Positions 12,342-22,786 of a stretch of 64,000 nucleotides of DNA are shown piece after piece. The stretch is taken from the NCBI GenBank assembly GCA_020081605.1, contig JAHREC010000045.1, forward strand, positions 868,001-932,000. Direction: 5' to 3'. Each line of letters starts with the position of its first letter. The first letter of the stretch is position 1. The stretch is from Albifimbria verrucaria (taxonomy: Eukaryota; Ascomycota; Sordariomycetes; Hypocreales; Stachybotryaceae). The notes under the pieces were generated by a model. That model was given only the letters and a program-made list of their open reading frames with translations, did no database searches and was not told where the DNA came from. The position numbers and the translations under genes were made by a program.

Positions 12342-14469
12342 TCATGAATTGCTTGGTGATGAATGATATCGTAAAGTGCTACAAATTACTGTACATGCCG
12401 CCTTCAAAGTCTTGCTGCCACACCCCTTCAAGCCCAGCTCCTGTATGATGATATCCGCCGCCTTTTCGCCGACAACCATGGCCGTGTTGTTGGTGTTGGC
12501 GCCGACGTTCATAGGTGGAATGCTCAAATCTGCAATTTTAAGGCCCTTCGTGCCCCAGACATTGAGATTCTTGTCGACGACGCCGTACTCTTCACGGGGC
12601 GCCATCTTGGCTGTGGCAATGGAGTGCCACGTGGTGTTGACGTTCTCACGGACCCATTTCTCAATGGCCTTGTCGTCCTCAGCTGAGTATTGAATGTCTT
12701 TGACGTTCTTTAAGGGCCCGTCCACGGGCCCGCACGCGGCGGCGGAACCTTCGGCGAAATGAGGATGGCCGGCGGCAACCTCGCCACGATACATGGGGGT
12801 GCGGCGCATGATCTCGCGATGTTTCTTGTAAGCCCAAAGTTGCTTTTTCATGTCAATGTCGTGATCGTCACCCAGGAAACCGGCATCGAAGTCTAACGGT
12901 GCTGCTATGTCTGCGCCGGTGATGTGCATATGGCCGCGCGAGTAGGGATAGGCTGTGTAACACCCAACCGTGACGTACGCACCCTCAGGAACGCTCGCCG
13001 GGTCTCCCAAGAAGCTTTACGGTGTTAGTGTTTAATCCTTGACGCTTCTCTCATAGAATTGAGATTAGGCATTTCATAACGTAGGACTTACCAAGAAATT
13101 AGGCCCATAAGCATCAGAGGCCTATCCGGACTGTTTGCAAAGTCCCTATCCCACGCAGCCTTGAACTCGGGCCCAAGAGCAGCCACATCCTCGTCGGAAG
13201 GGCGAAGCTTTGAAGAGATGTCAATGGAATTCCATCCAAGACGAGGGTCCTTCTTTGCCACCAGTTCTTGGCGACCAGCAGGGTTTCGTAAGATTTCGTC
13301 TATCGTCTCATGGGGTTCGAGCCCAGTTGCGTATGGATACAAGATGAGGTGATGGTCCTGATAGTCGCGACCGACTCCAGGTAGATCCACCTGCACAGGA
13401 ACACCCGCCCTCTTCAGGATTTCTGGATCCCCAAGACCAGACCTCTCCAGAACTGCCGGAGTTCCGCAGGCACCACAAGACACAACAACGAGCTTCCGCG
13501 CCTTGACTTGTTTTACAGGATGTTGGGTGGTTCCAAGCTCAACCTGGAAGTCTGGGTTGGGAGTGTACTCGACTCCTACGGCACGCTTCTCGTCGTTGAG
13601 CAGCACCCGTACTACTTTAGACTGAACGAGGACATGCAGGTTAGGATATGAATCTCCATTTAACTTGTCGTGCAGATATACGCGAGCGGTGTCCTGGCGC
13701 TTGCCGTCCTTGCTCACTGTGCGTAGCCAACGTTCGACACCATTGTTGGCGTCAAGGGTCTGCAGATCCTTGATCTCTGGCCAGCCAATCTGAGCAGCAG
13801 CGCTAATGAATTCATTCTCTGATCTCTTTGATCGAAAAGTTCCGTTAGAGACGTGAACAGGGCCGCTTTGGCCATGCAAGCTCTTGTCGCCTGGGCCATG
13901 GTATGTTTCGAGCTGGGATACAATTAGCTAACCCAACCGACGTAGCTGAAATGAATATTGGCCAGTACCTTCTTCATGAATGGCAACAGTTCATCACCGG
14001 ACCATCCAGGCGTGTTCCAGGAGTCAAGATCGGAGCGTTGGGCGCGGGTATACATCATAAAGTTGATAGAAGAGCCACCACCAAGGACACCGCCCGACGG
14101 CACAATGACCTCCCTACCGGCGCATTTCTCAGACTTGTTCCCTTTGTAGAAGATTGCAGTCTTGCTCGTGGGGAGTAAGTGGTCGAGGTAAAAGACTGGG
14201 TTTTCGATATTCTCAACGCCGCGGTTATCCTGGCCTCCTTCAATCACCAGGATTGAGAGGCTGGGGTCAGCTTCTGCCAGACGTCCAGCAACGATACATG
14301 CCGCCGTGCCACCTAGGAGAATCAGCATCGTCGCCGTATTGCTTATTATAAGTTCAATTGGCCTCATGCGGCGCATAGGACCAGGGAGCGTATCAGAGAG
14401 CCACATACCTCCGGCGATGATTACATCGACTTCATCAATGCCATCCGCGAGCTTCGTATACAAGCCCAT
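12342..14469 (-). CDS. GMC oxidoreductase of the alcohol (methanol) oxidase type
   Basis: FAD-dependent alcohol oxidase making an aldehyde plus hydrogen peroxide, usually peroxisomal. Exons (high to low): 14469-14409, 14312-13969, 13912-13092 and 13014-12342; about 632 residues, near the family length. The FAD dinucleotide fold DVIIAGGGTAACIVAGRLAE is created by splicing intron 1. GMC signature 1 is GGGSSINFMMYTRAQ, signature 2 is SCGACGTPAVLERSGLG. The catalytic His lies in TWHSIATAKMAP and the partner Asn in VGANTNNTAMVVG. The C-terminus is uncertain: as read it ends HSSPSNS, but one more G in the run at 12423-12426 (reverse strand) would give an earlier stop after YSNL. Its substrate may be methanol from pectin or another short alcohol; the sequence alone cannot say. 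It is divergent from DBP3. Confidence 0.9.
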
Positions 14470-15480
14470 ACTGACGATAAGGAATTATGGAAACAATGAA
14501 TTCTGCCTGCTCTCCAGGAGCTCTCAATTAAGCATAACAGAATCAGAAACCAAGGACTACTGCCTCGGGCAGCGACTATTTATGTGTCAACGTCGCATCT
14601 GCCTTTTCCCCGCTCGGCGCCTGACCTCGCGTCTTCCCCACTGACGTACCACCATGCCGTCTAGGTGCGACGACGGGCAAGCTGCCTCGTGTTCAAAGGG
14701 AGGATCGTCTGGCTGCTTCTCCATGTGCCAGGCTGGAAGCTAGTGGTATCCCCGCAATCTTGGCCGTATTTGGGAAGAGGGCGGACAGGTTGGGGAGGCG
14801 ATGGCAAAGTCTAGATCGATAACATTGACCGAGGCTCCACCATTACCCCAAGATTCACGGCATGCTTTGACGCTTCCGAGAGGCCCTAGCTGCCAGATCA
14901 ACCTGGGGAATGACAGCCAAGGACGTGTCCCACCCGCCTGAGGGGGTAAGGCGTCCGGGGACGGGGAACCCGGCAACGCGAACGTCGACTGTCGCTGGCA
15001 TGACTGGGGTTACGTGCATGGCCATGACATGATCAGTCCGACTGAAGTGAGGAGACATTGGCGAGAGTCATGGCACTAGGCAAGACGATTGATTCAACAT
15101 TGTAGATCATTTACACCACACGTGAGTTGGTAGGATAGGGCGGGATAATGAAGACGTCTACAAGGCATGAGATTATCAATGGCAAATCTCATCCGCCAAG
15201 CTGTCACTGTAGGATCGGAATCTAGGGTTGGGATATGACATTCGATCTGAGCTAGGATTGTTGGCCATGTTATGGCATCGTATGGCATGAGGAGAACCAA
15301 CCCCAGACAGACGGCCCAGGAACTCTCGGGCCAAGGGAGTGTCGAGCCACGTGCGTGTGAGTGGAGCGGAATGGAGTGGGGAAGAAGGTTGGCACCAAGA
15401 TCCCTTTAACCTGGAGTTGGGAGGTCCAAGGCTTGGTTGGTTGGCTTGAGTTATACTATGTCCGTAGTGGTAAGTTAGTA

Positions 15481-15510
15481 GGTTGGTTGGTTGGTTGGTT
15501 GGCTGGTTGG
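15481..15510. repeat. GGTT tetranucleotide repeat
   Basis: About five perfect GGTT units, one interrupted unit (GGCT) and a final GGTTGG. A shorter TTGG run sits at about 15434-15444. Located 200 bp upstream of DBP3. Confidence 0.9.
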
Positions 15511-15537
15511 AATTTTGGCGTGACTCGAAGGACCCTT

Positions 15538-15586
15538 TATCGATAAGCCGGTAGCATATCGATAAGCAGCCCGATAACGCCGATAA
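15538..15586 (+). promoter_or_regulatory. Cluster of four CGATAA motifs upstream of DBP3
   Basis: CGATAA occurs at 15541, 15560, 15572 and 15581, the first two inside the larger palindromic word ATCGATAAGC. They lie 125-175 bp before the DBP3 start and just before a T-run. Four copies in 46 bp of a six-base word is unlikely by chance. A role in expression of this ribosome-biogenesis gene is inference; the binding factor is unknown (GATA- or Myb-type factors are possible). Confidence 0.45.
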
Positions 15587-15711
15587 TTTTTTTCCTGGCA
15601 AAATTCCCCACCGCCATTCGCCGCGAAAGCAATTGGTCTTTCTTCCCTTGTCCCAGTTCTTCGCAGCGCGTGAGAATCCAACCTTTTGCCTACCGCAGAT
15701 TGGATTTTACA

Positions 15712-17764
15712 ATGGCTGCCACTAAGCGACTCGCCGAGAACGAGGCCAATGGCGCCGTCGTCGACGAATCCGTTCGCCCCAGCAAGAAGTCCAAGGTCGC
15801 CAAGGCCGACGACGATGCTGCTGCCGAGAAGGCGCGCCTGAAGAAGGAGAAGAAGGATAAGAAGAAGGACAAGAAAGAAAAGAAGTCCAAGGCCGACCAG
15901 GACGATGTCGACATGACTGAGGCCCCTGAGGCCGACGACAACGACGCTGACGAGAAGGAGCGAAAGAAGGCCAAGAAGAAGGAGAAGAAGGAGAAGAAGC
16001 TGAGAGAGGCTGCCGAGGCCGAGAAGACCAAGGCTTCTGAGGAGGATACTCCTGCCGACGAGCAGCCCAAGAAGTCCAAGAAGGAGAAGAAGAGCAAAGT
16101 CGAAGCCAAGGAAGAGCCCCAGCAGACCGAACAGCAGGCGTCATCTTCCGCCGGCTCCCGGGAATACATCCAGACCATGAGCCTCAACAACGTTCCCCAG
16201 TCGGAGATTGACAACTTCGTGTCCACCAACCAGATTGTCGTCACCGATCCCGTCAACAAGAACGTTACCCTCCGACCTGTGCTCGAGTTCCACCACCTCC
16301 CTCCACCAACCTCCTCGAGAAGAAGCCCTCTCCTTCGCCAACTACAAGGCCCCACGCCTATCCAGGCTGCCTCTTGGCCCTTTACCCTCTCCGGTCGCGA
16401 TGCCATTGGTGTCGCCGAGACCGGTTCAGGCAAGACCATGGCCTTTGCCCTGCCTTGCGTTGAGGTCATCTCTGAAGCCATTGCCGCGCAGGGTGGCAAG
16501 AAGGGCAAGAGCATCAAGGCGGTTGTCGTCTCGCCCACCCGTGAGCTTGCCATGCAGACTCATGAGCAGCTGTCCAATGTTGCCGGGATTGTCGGTCTCA
16601 AGTGCGTCTGCATCTACGGAGGCGCCTCCAGGATGAGCAGCGCGCCCTTCTGCGACGCGGTGCCGACATCATTGTCGCCACCCCGGTCGTCTCAAGGACT
16701 TCATGTCTGACGAGACCGTGGTTCTCAGCGATGCTTGCTTCGTCGTTCTTGATGAGGCCGATCGTATGCTCGACAAGGGTTTCGAGGAGGATATCAAGAT
16801 GATCCTGGGCAGCTGCGCGCCCTCGAGAAGCGCCAGACTCTCATGTTTACCGCCACCTGGCCGCAATCCGTCCAAGCTCTTGCCTCCACCTTCATGGTGA
16901 ACCCTGTCAAGATCACCATCGGCTCCGGCGGTAAGGAGACTGCTGGCGGCGCTGTCGAGCTGCAGGCCAACACGCGTATTACCCAGCGTGTCGAGGTCGT
17001 CGACCCCGCGATAAGGAGTTCCGCCTGCTGCAAATTCTGCGCGAGCACCAGCAGGGCGGTAACGGCAAGCAGAAGAACGACCGAATCCTCGTCTTCTGCC
17101 TCTACAAGAAGGAGGCTACCCGTGTTGAGCAGTTCCTGAGCCGCAAGGGCATCCGCGTGGGCGGTATCCACGGTGACTTGAAGCAGGAGCAGCGTACGAG
17201 GAGCTTGGAGGCTTTCAAGTCTGGTACCACGCCTGTTCTCGTGGCTACTGATGTTGCTGCCCGAGGTCTTGATATCCCCGAGGTTAAGCTGGTCGTCAAC
17301 GTTACTGTAAGTTTCATCCCATCTGCGTTTCATCTATGTAACCTCAATTTCTTCTTCCGTCAACACGATTTTCCTTGCTGTTACAGAAAATGGGCATTTC
17401 TAGTTCATTTTGCCTAAACCTGACGCTAACTTTTGTCTAGTTCCCTCTCACCATTGAGGACTACGTTCACCGTATCGGACGAACTGGTCGTGCTGGCAAG
17501 ACTGGCGAGGCCATCACTCTCTTTACTGTTCAGGACAAGGCGCACTCTGGCTCGTAAGTTGATGCCTCCGTCAAAGAGTCTACAAGACCCATACTTACAT
17601 GTGCAATTAGATTGGTCAACATTCTCAAGGGCGCGAACCAGCCCGTCCCAGAGGACCTGCTGAAGTTCGGCACCACCGTTAAGAAGAAGGCCCACGACAT
17701 GTACGGTGCTTTCTTCAAGGACGTCGACATGAACCAGAAGTCGACCAAGATTACTTTTGACTAA
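15712..17764 (+). CDS. DBP3: DEAD-box ATP-dependent RNA helicase Dbp3, frame broken at seven homopolymers
   Basis: Nucleolar helicase acting in pre-60S rRNA processing. The start MAATKRLAE at 15712 is preferred over an upstream in-frame ATG (15670). The first 130 residues are Lys/Glu/Asp-rich low complexity, as in the family. Core motifs in order: a Q-motif region ([11 protein letters not shown]), AETGSGKT (motif I), PTRELAMQT (Ia), VLDEADRML (DEAD, II), FTATWPQS (the family's TAT version of SAT, III), LVFCLYKKE (IV), [12 protein letters not shown] (V) and [13 protein letters not shown] (VI). Introns at 17307-17440 and 17554-17610. To read it through, one base must be restored near 16299-16304, 16332, 16350-16353, 16629-16632, 16681-16684, 16820-16822 and 17004-17007. 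Because this gene is essential and otherwise perfectly conserved, these are almost certainly consensus errors. Stop is 33 bp from the RFT1 stop. Confidence 0.95.
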
Positions 17765-17796
17765 GGTACCACATGGAAGGAGTTTGGTTGGGGTGT

Positions 17797-19603
17797 TTAG
17801 CTTGCGCGCTGTGCCCGTCTGGCGCGACGGGATTGCAATTGCGATTGTAGACTGTCAAAGAGAAGTTGCTTCTCGGTGTAGATGCTGCCAATGTGTAAGC
17901 GACATAGAACAGATTTGGGACGGATAAAAGCTGTATATCATCTTTTTATGAGCAACGTACATATGGAAAAGTAACACGATGGCGACAGCGCCAATCTTAA
18001 TCAATGTCAAGACAGGTTCGTTTGCAGCCTGTTGTGTTAGGTCCAGGTGATAAAGGGTTGCCCAGGTCACGGCGGCCGTAGCCATCACGCCCTGAGGTAG
18101 TAGCTCGCTTAAGCTAAATCGCACGCCGTGGCTTCGGAAGAAAGTACTGATGAACGCGACGCTCCACACGATGCGGCAAAGCATGTTGACAGCGTTGGCT
18201 ATCACCAGTCCTGAAGCACCCAAGGGCACTGCGCGCATAAAAAGCCAGGCGGCTGCAGCAAAGGCGGCGGAGAAGAAGCCCATCCAGATCGATTGACGGT
18301 GAACATCAGTTTCAGAGGCAACAGAGGCGACAAAGGCTTCCGCGATGCCGTTGAGTGCTAGGAGAGGGATATAGTAGCAGTATGTTGCTAGCACTTGGCC
18401 GGCGTCAGAGCCAGCCCAGCGGCGGCCAGCAACCAAAGAGAGGAGGATTGGGGCAGCGTAGGGTCCAACGCCAACAATGGCAGCCGAAAGCAAAAGGTAC
18501 AGACGGAAAAGTGTCTGTAGATTCTTGTTTGCTTCCTTGATGACAGGAGCGGATTTCTCGCTCTTGGGCTTTACGTCGGAAAGGAGACGGGAGAAATAAT
18601 TACGGCTGCTCTCTTCGATCGGTTGGAAGAGGAGTCGTGCGAGCAGACCGCCGTAGTTATTGGCAAGAGCATATGCGCCTTGAACTTCGGGCGAGGCTAA
18701 GAGTGAGATTAAAAACGTGTCACCCTGGGTGAGGATGTGCTTGACGCCACTTTGCGCCATCATGCTACCAGCGAGGCTAACCGTCGCCTGGCTGAAATAT
18801 GACCAGGGAAAGCCTTGGTTAGAAATGGAGCGAGGAAACAATGAGAATCCAGAAGCGCTTGCCATGCGGTAGCCAGATACCAAGTAGACGAGAAGCAGAA
18901 CGGTACCATAGCACAGCTGGCCAACCGCGAATGGCAGCACGCCAAGGTTCAGCCCTCGACGGGATGCCCAGACGGCAGCACCAAGAACAATTATACAGCG
19001 TGCGAAAGTGGCAGTTGACTCAGCCGTGGCTCGAGGTCCGAACTGCAGCCGAGCTTGCATCAGTACAAAGCACGGCTCGGAGAGAAGCTCGACCATGGCG
19101 GCGATACCGTAGAGGTACAGGGCGAGACGTAGATACGGCGTATCAAGGACTGCTGTACCGGCAGAGGCGAGATACATCCAGGCTATGCCAACCGTAGCGA
19201 CAGAACCCAGAGCGATTGAGAGGTAACCAAGGTTCACCGCGGCCTGGTCACTTCCGCCAGCCGGCTCAGCTCCACCACTGCTCTTCCCATCATCCTTAGT
19301 TGGTGTAGTGCTAGCTTTCGTGTCTGCGCCATAACGCTGAATGGCAACTCGCAAGCTCTCACGGGAAAAGAATAGGACGGACAGATAGTAAACTTCGAGT
19401 TGCGTCGCTATTCCAAGAAGAGGTGCGGTCAAGAAGCGTAGGAGGAGCTGGTTGGCAACGAAGGTGACTAGGCGGGAGACGAGCTGCAGAATGATGAGCA
19501 GCGAAGCACCTCTGATTGCGGAACCGCTCTTGGCAGGAGATGAACTGTCCGCAGAGGGTGTGGCGGAGCTCTCTCCATTGACAGTCGGAGGGTCCGCCGC
19601 CAT
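17797..19603 (-). CDS. RFT1: Rft1-family protein, ER lipid-linked oligosaccharide translocation
   Basis: Multi-spanning ER membrane protein needed for Man5GlcNAc2-PP-dolichol to appear on the lumenal side for N-glycosylation (its being the flippase itself is disputed). Exons 19603-17961 and 17884-17797. The N-terminal hallmark GASLLIILQLVSRLVTFVAN and then FLTAPLLGIATQLEVYYLS and FFSRESLRVAIQR fit Rft1; about a dozen hydrophobic segments follow. The continuous frame beyond 17961 reads into the last intron and ends in a spurious tail; splicing at GTACGT (17960) instead gives a short Lys/Arg-rich C-terminus ending RAQRAS. An in-frame Met 20 codons upstream (19663) exists, but MAADPPTVNG at 19603 is the more natural start. 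No frame break in this long gene. Tail-to-tail with DBP3. Confidence 0.93.
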
Positions 19604-19946
19604 GGTTAACGAGAGGATTGAATCGTGAATTTGGTGGTGAAGGTGAGATGAAGCTGGCTTCACGTTGAAACGGATATGTTACCAGTACATGATGGGTTGG
19701 AGACACTTGGCGCTAGTGGAGTTGTACCAGTACGGACAGTGCTAATTCACAGTGTCAATTATCACAGCTTCATAGGCCACTTGCAGCTCTTGACCCATTT
19801 CTCATCTTATGCCAATTACAACAACCTAGTAGCTTAGCTATCTGCCTGGGCATTCATTCTACCACCTTCAGTAAATGTGGTGTCAATACTACTATTACAC
19901 ATTCGCTCATTCATTCCGTCATTATTATTTTTTTCCAAAGCACACC
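19604..19946. other. Intergenic, RFT1 promoter and 3' flank of the dehydrogenase
   Basis: Short AT-rich spacer with nothing else recognised. Confidence 0.5.
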
Positions 19947-21477
19947 CTAATATCGCGTCAGCGAAGGCGATCCCTCGGCTGCGGCCTGCGACCACTTGGT
20001 CTCGACAAAGACCTTCTGCATGCCATCCTCCTTGGCCTCGAACTTGTAGTAGACCTTGTCGAGATCCTCGAGGCGCACGCGGTGGGACACCATTTGCAGA
20101 GGGTTGACGGAGCCCTTGCGGATCTGCTCGAGTAGCTCTTCCCAGTACTTGTGTACAGGGGCCTGGCCGTTACCGATGAGGCGGATACCACGCTCCATGA
20201 GCGAGCCGATGTTGAAGTGGTTGGTCTGCAGGTAGGACGGTTAGTGGATGGTTTATAGCAATGAATCAAAGGAGTCAGGTTCACTCACATAGCCAACATA
20301 GACTCCTGTAACACCGCAGCGACCGAAGTTGCGCACACCCTCAATCATCTCGTTGATGATCTCACTCGAGTCCGTCTCCGCGCCGACTGCTATCTCCAGC
20401 CAGTGCATCCATCCCTTAGGGTACTCGCCAGCAACGCACTCAATGGCGACGTCCGGGCCGCGGTTGCCCGTCATCTCCTTGAGCTTGCTGACGACGGTGG
20501 GCTTGTTGGTGACGCCGAATGAGAACTTCTTGAAGTCGATGTAGTCAAACTTGGCCAGCTGCTCGGGAGTTGAGTGCTCCTTGACGTATGTCAGACGGGG
20601 CTCGGTATCGATGAAGATGACCTTCTTGGCACCCTCGCCCAGGGCAAAGATGCCGGCCATCTGGCCGATGGGACCAGCGCCGAAGATGGCGACGGTGTCG
20701 TCGGGGTAGACGGCGGTGTCCTTGACGGCGTTGTAGGATGTGGCCAAGACGTCGGAAAGGTAGAGACCTTGAAAGGGTGTCAGTAACTGTTTCAGCGTCA
20801 AGATTATGAGCATCGCATACCCTTCTCATCAGGGACGTCGTCGGGAAGCTCCAGAAGGTTCACGTCACCAATTGGCACGCGAACATACTCTGCCTGACCA
20901 CCGGCAAAACCGCCAGTGAAGTGCGAGTAGCCAAACATGCCGGCCGTGCGTCCGCCGTACATGGCATTCTCAGTGGTGTTGGAGTTTGTCTTCTCGCATT
21001 GCGATGAGAGCTTCTGAGAGCAGAAGAAGCAGTTGCCGCAGGCGACCTGGAACGACGCGACGTATCGCTTTCCGACCTTGACGTTCTTGACGGCCGATCC
21101 GACCTGATCGACGATACCGCAGAACTCGTGGCCCAGGATGTCGCCCTTGTTAAGCTGCACAATGGTTCCGTGCAGAAGGTGCAGGTCGGAGCCGCAGACA
21201 GTGCTGCCAGTGACCTTGAGGATTACATCGCGGTCCTCGATGATCTTGGGCTTCGGGACATCGGCTAGTCCAGAGGTTAGCTCGGTTCGTGCGCTGCCGA
21301 CCGTCAGAGCCTTCTCTTACCAATCTCGACCTTGTTCTTGCCCGTCCATACCAGAGCCTTCATCGTCTCATTGGGGTCGCCGGTCTGCTGGTAGTTGGTC
21401 ACGTCTTGCGCGGTGACGTTGTTGTCATCGTGGCCGATGGCCTTCTCGGCCGCGTATGCTGCTTGCGTTGTTGCCAT
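19947..21477 (-). CDS. Zinc-dependent alcohol dehydrogenase, glutathione-independent formaldehyde dehydrogenase-like
   Basis: Medium-chain NAD(P)-dependent dehydrogenase. Exons (high to low): 21477-21321, 21264-20821, 20767-20289 and 20225-19947, all GT-AG; about 452 residues including an N-terminal extension of 38 residues before MKALVWTGKNKVEI. Catalytic zinc ligands: Cys in STVCGSDLHLLHG, His-Glu in GHEFCG. Structural zinc loop: CGNCFFCSQKLSSQC. Nucleotide-binding fold: VAIFGAGPIGQMAG followed by the acid in FIDTEP. The long insertion after DFKKF and the WMHWLEIAVGAETD stretch match the fungal group often labelled formaldehyde dehydrogenase-like. No frame break. It is 5.5 kb from the alcohol oxidase, which would produce an aldehyde; any joint pathway is inference because two housekeeping genes lie between them. 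Confidence 0.88.
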
Positions 21478-22687
21478 ATTGATTTCGACGAATTATTTTG
21501 TTGGATTTTCTAAGTCGTCGGGAGCAAACTCGCATTTGCGCGGGGCAATGCCGCTTTTTATGAACTGGCATGTCCATCGCAATTGGTAATTCTCTCGTCA
21601 TCAGTCGCGGTCTATTACAATTCTTCCCGCGCCAAATACCAAAAATAACAGATGTATGACGATGCTGCTCCGCGATGACTGGGTCACCGACGTTGGAGGT
21701 CGACGTCATGGACTTTTCGCGGGGCGACAGCGCGGGGATGGCAAGGCATATCACGAGTTTTCCACTGCCCCGGTAAATGGGGCCTTCCCATCGAGATTAG
21801 CGGCAAATGTCGACGAGCTGATGCAACGCTTACTTGCTCGATTCTGTCCACCATTCCCGATTGTTTCGTAGCCTCGTCCCCGATCTGGAGCCCGGCAGTT
21901 TTGAGCGTTGGAGTTGGGAATGAAGCTGGTTTGCCATGGCCGGACCCCGGTGGGCTGGTTGCCTGATTGGGCAGTGGCACGAAGCTTGGCAGAAGTGGGC
22001 TAGAAGCCAGATGCTGCGAGCGTTTTGTTGCACTTGACGATCGTGCAACGGTCGACTTTGACATCTCCCCCTCCTTTTTTCCAGGCTAATGGTGAGTATT
22101 CCCCAAGAACGATGCTCTTGTTATTTTATGGTCTTCCTAGCTCCAAGGAAGAATGACGCTAGCACACGTTACAGGGAGCGTCTCTCTCCATGTTCACCGA
22201 GCTTGTGCCAGCATCCACCAGATTTGCTTGAGGTCCTTTACCGAAGAATCCTACGTAAATGAACCGCCAATTGATTTGGTTATCATTTTTCGTAACGTCA
22301 ATTTGACATCTGCGCTCAAGTATGTAGGGTCGCCAAAACATGTTCTTATCTAGGTACCCATCCAATTGTTTCCTCCGCATACCTTGGTAACTCATCGATC
22401 CCTCTTCGCACATAGAGAATATCTAGTTCAGCCTTAGGTGTTTGCTCCAGATAAAAACTGGAGCCAAGTAGAAGCTTAGCCGGAAATTGCAGAGCGGACC
22501 TACTTGATTTACAGGTTCGACATGCCCATCCAAGTGAAGGCATCATTATGAAAGTCTATATCTTGGCCGATATTTCTGTGGAGATCTTCCCTGGCACAGC
22601 CTCTCCAATTCGCATTTCCACAATGCAAACCAGAACCGTAGAACCAACTTGCCGATGTAACCTCTCAATTTTCTACCAACAGCATCA

Positions 22688-22786
22688 TTTATTTTTATTT
22701 TTTTTTTTATTTTTTATTTTTTATTTTTTATTTTTTTATTTTTTATTTTTTATTTTTTATTTTTATTTTTATTTTTATTTTTTTTT
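22688..22786. repeat. T-rich microsatellite, TTTTTTA/TTTTTA units
   Basis: About 100 bp of T runs separated by single A bases, giving a spurious Phe/Leu/Tyr frame. Run lengths here are likely unreliable given the homopolymer losses elsewhere in the window. Confidence 0.9.

Larger units (their letters stand above)
14470..15711. other. Divergent intergenic region, alcohol oxidase / DBP3
   Basis: Holds both promoters, a CACGTG at 15352-15357, a TTGG tandem repeat and a CGATAA cluster listed separately. No gene seen. Confidence 0.5.
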
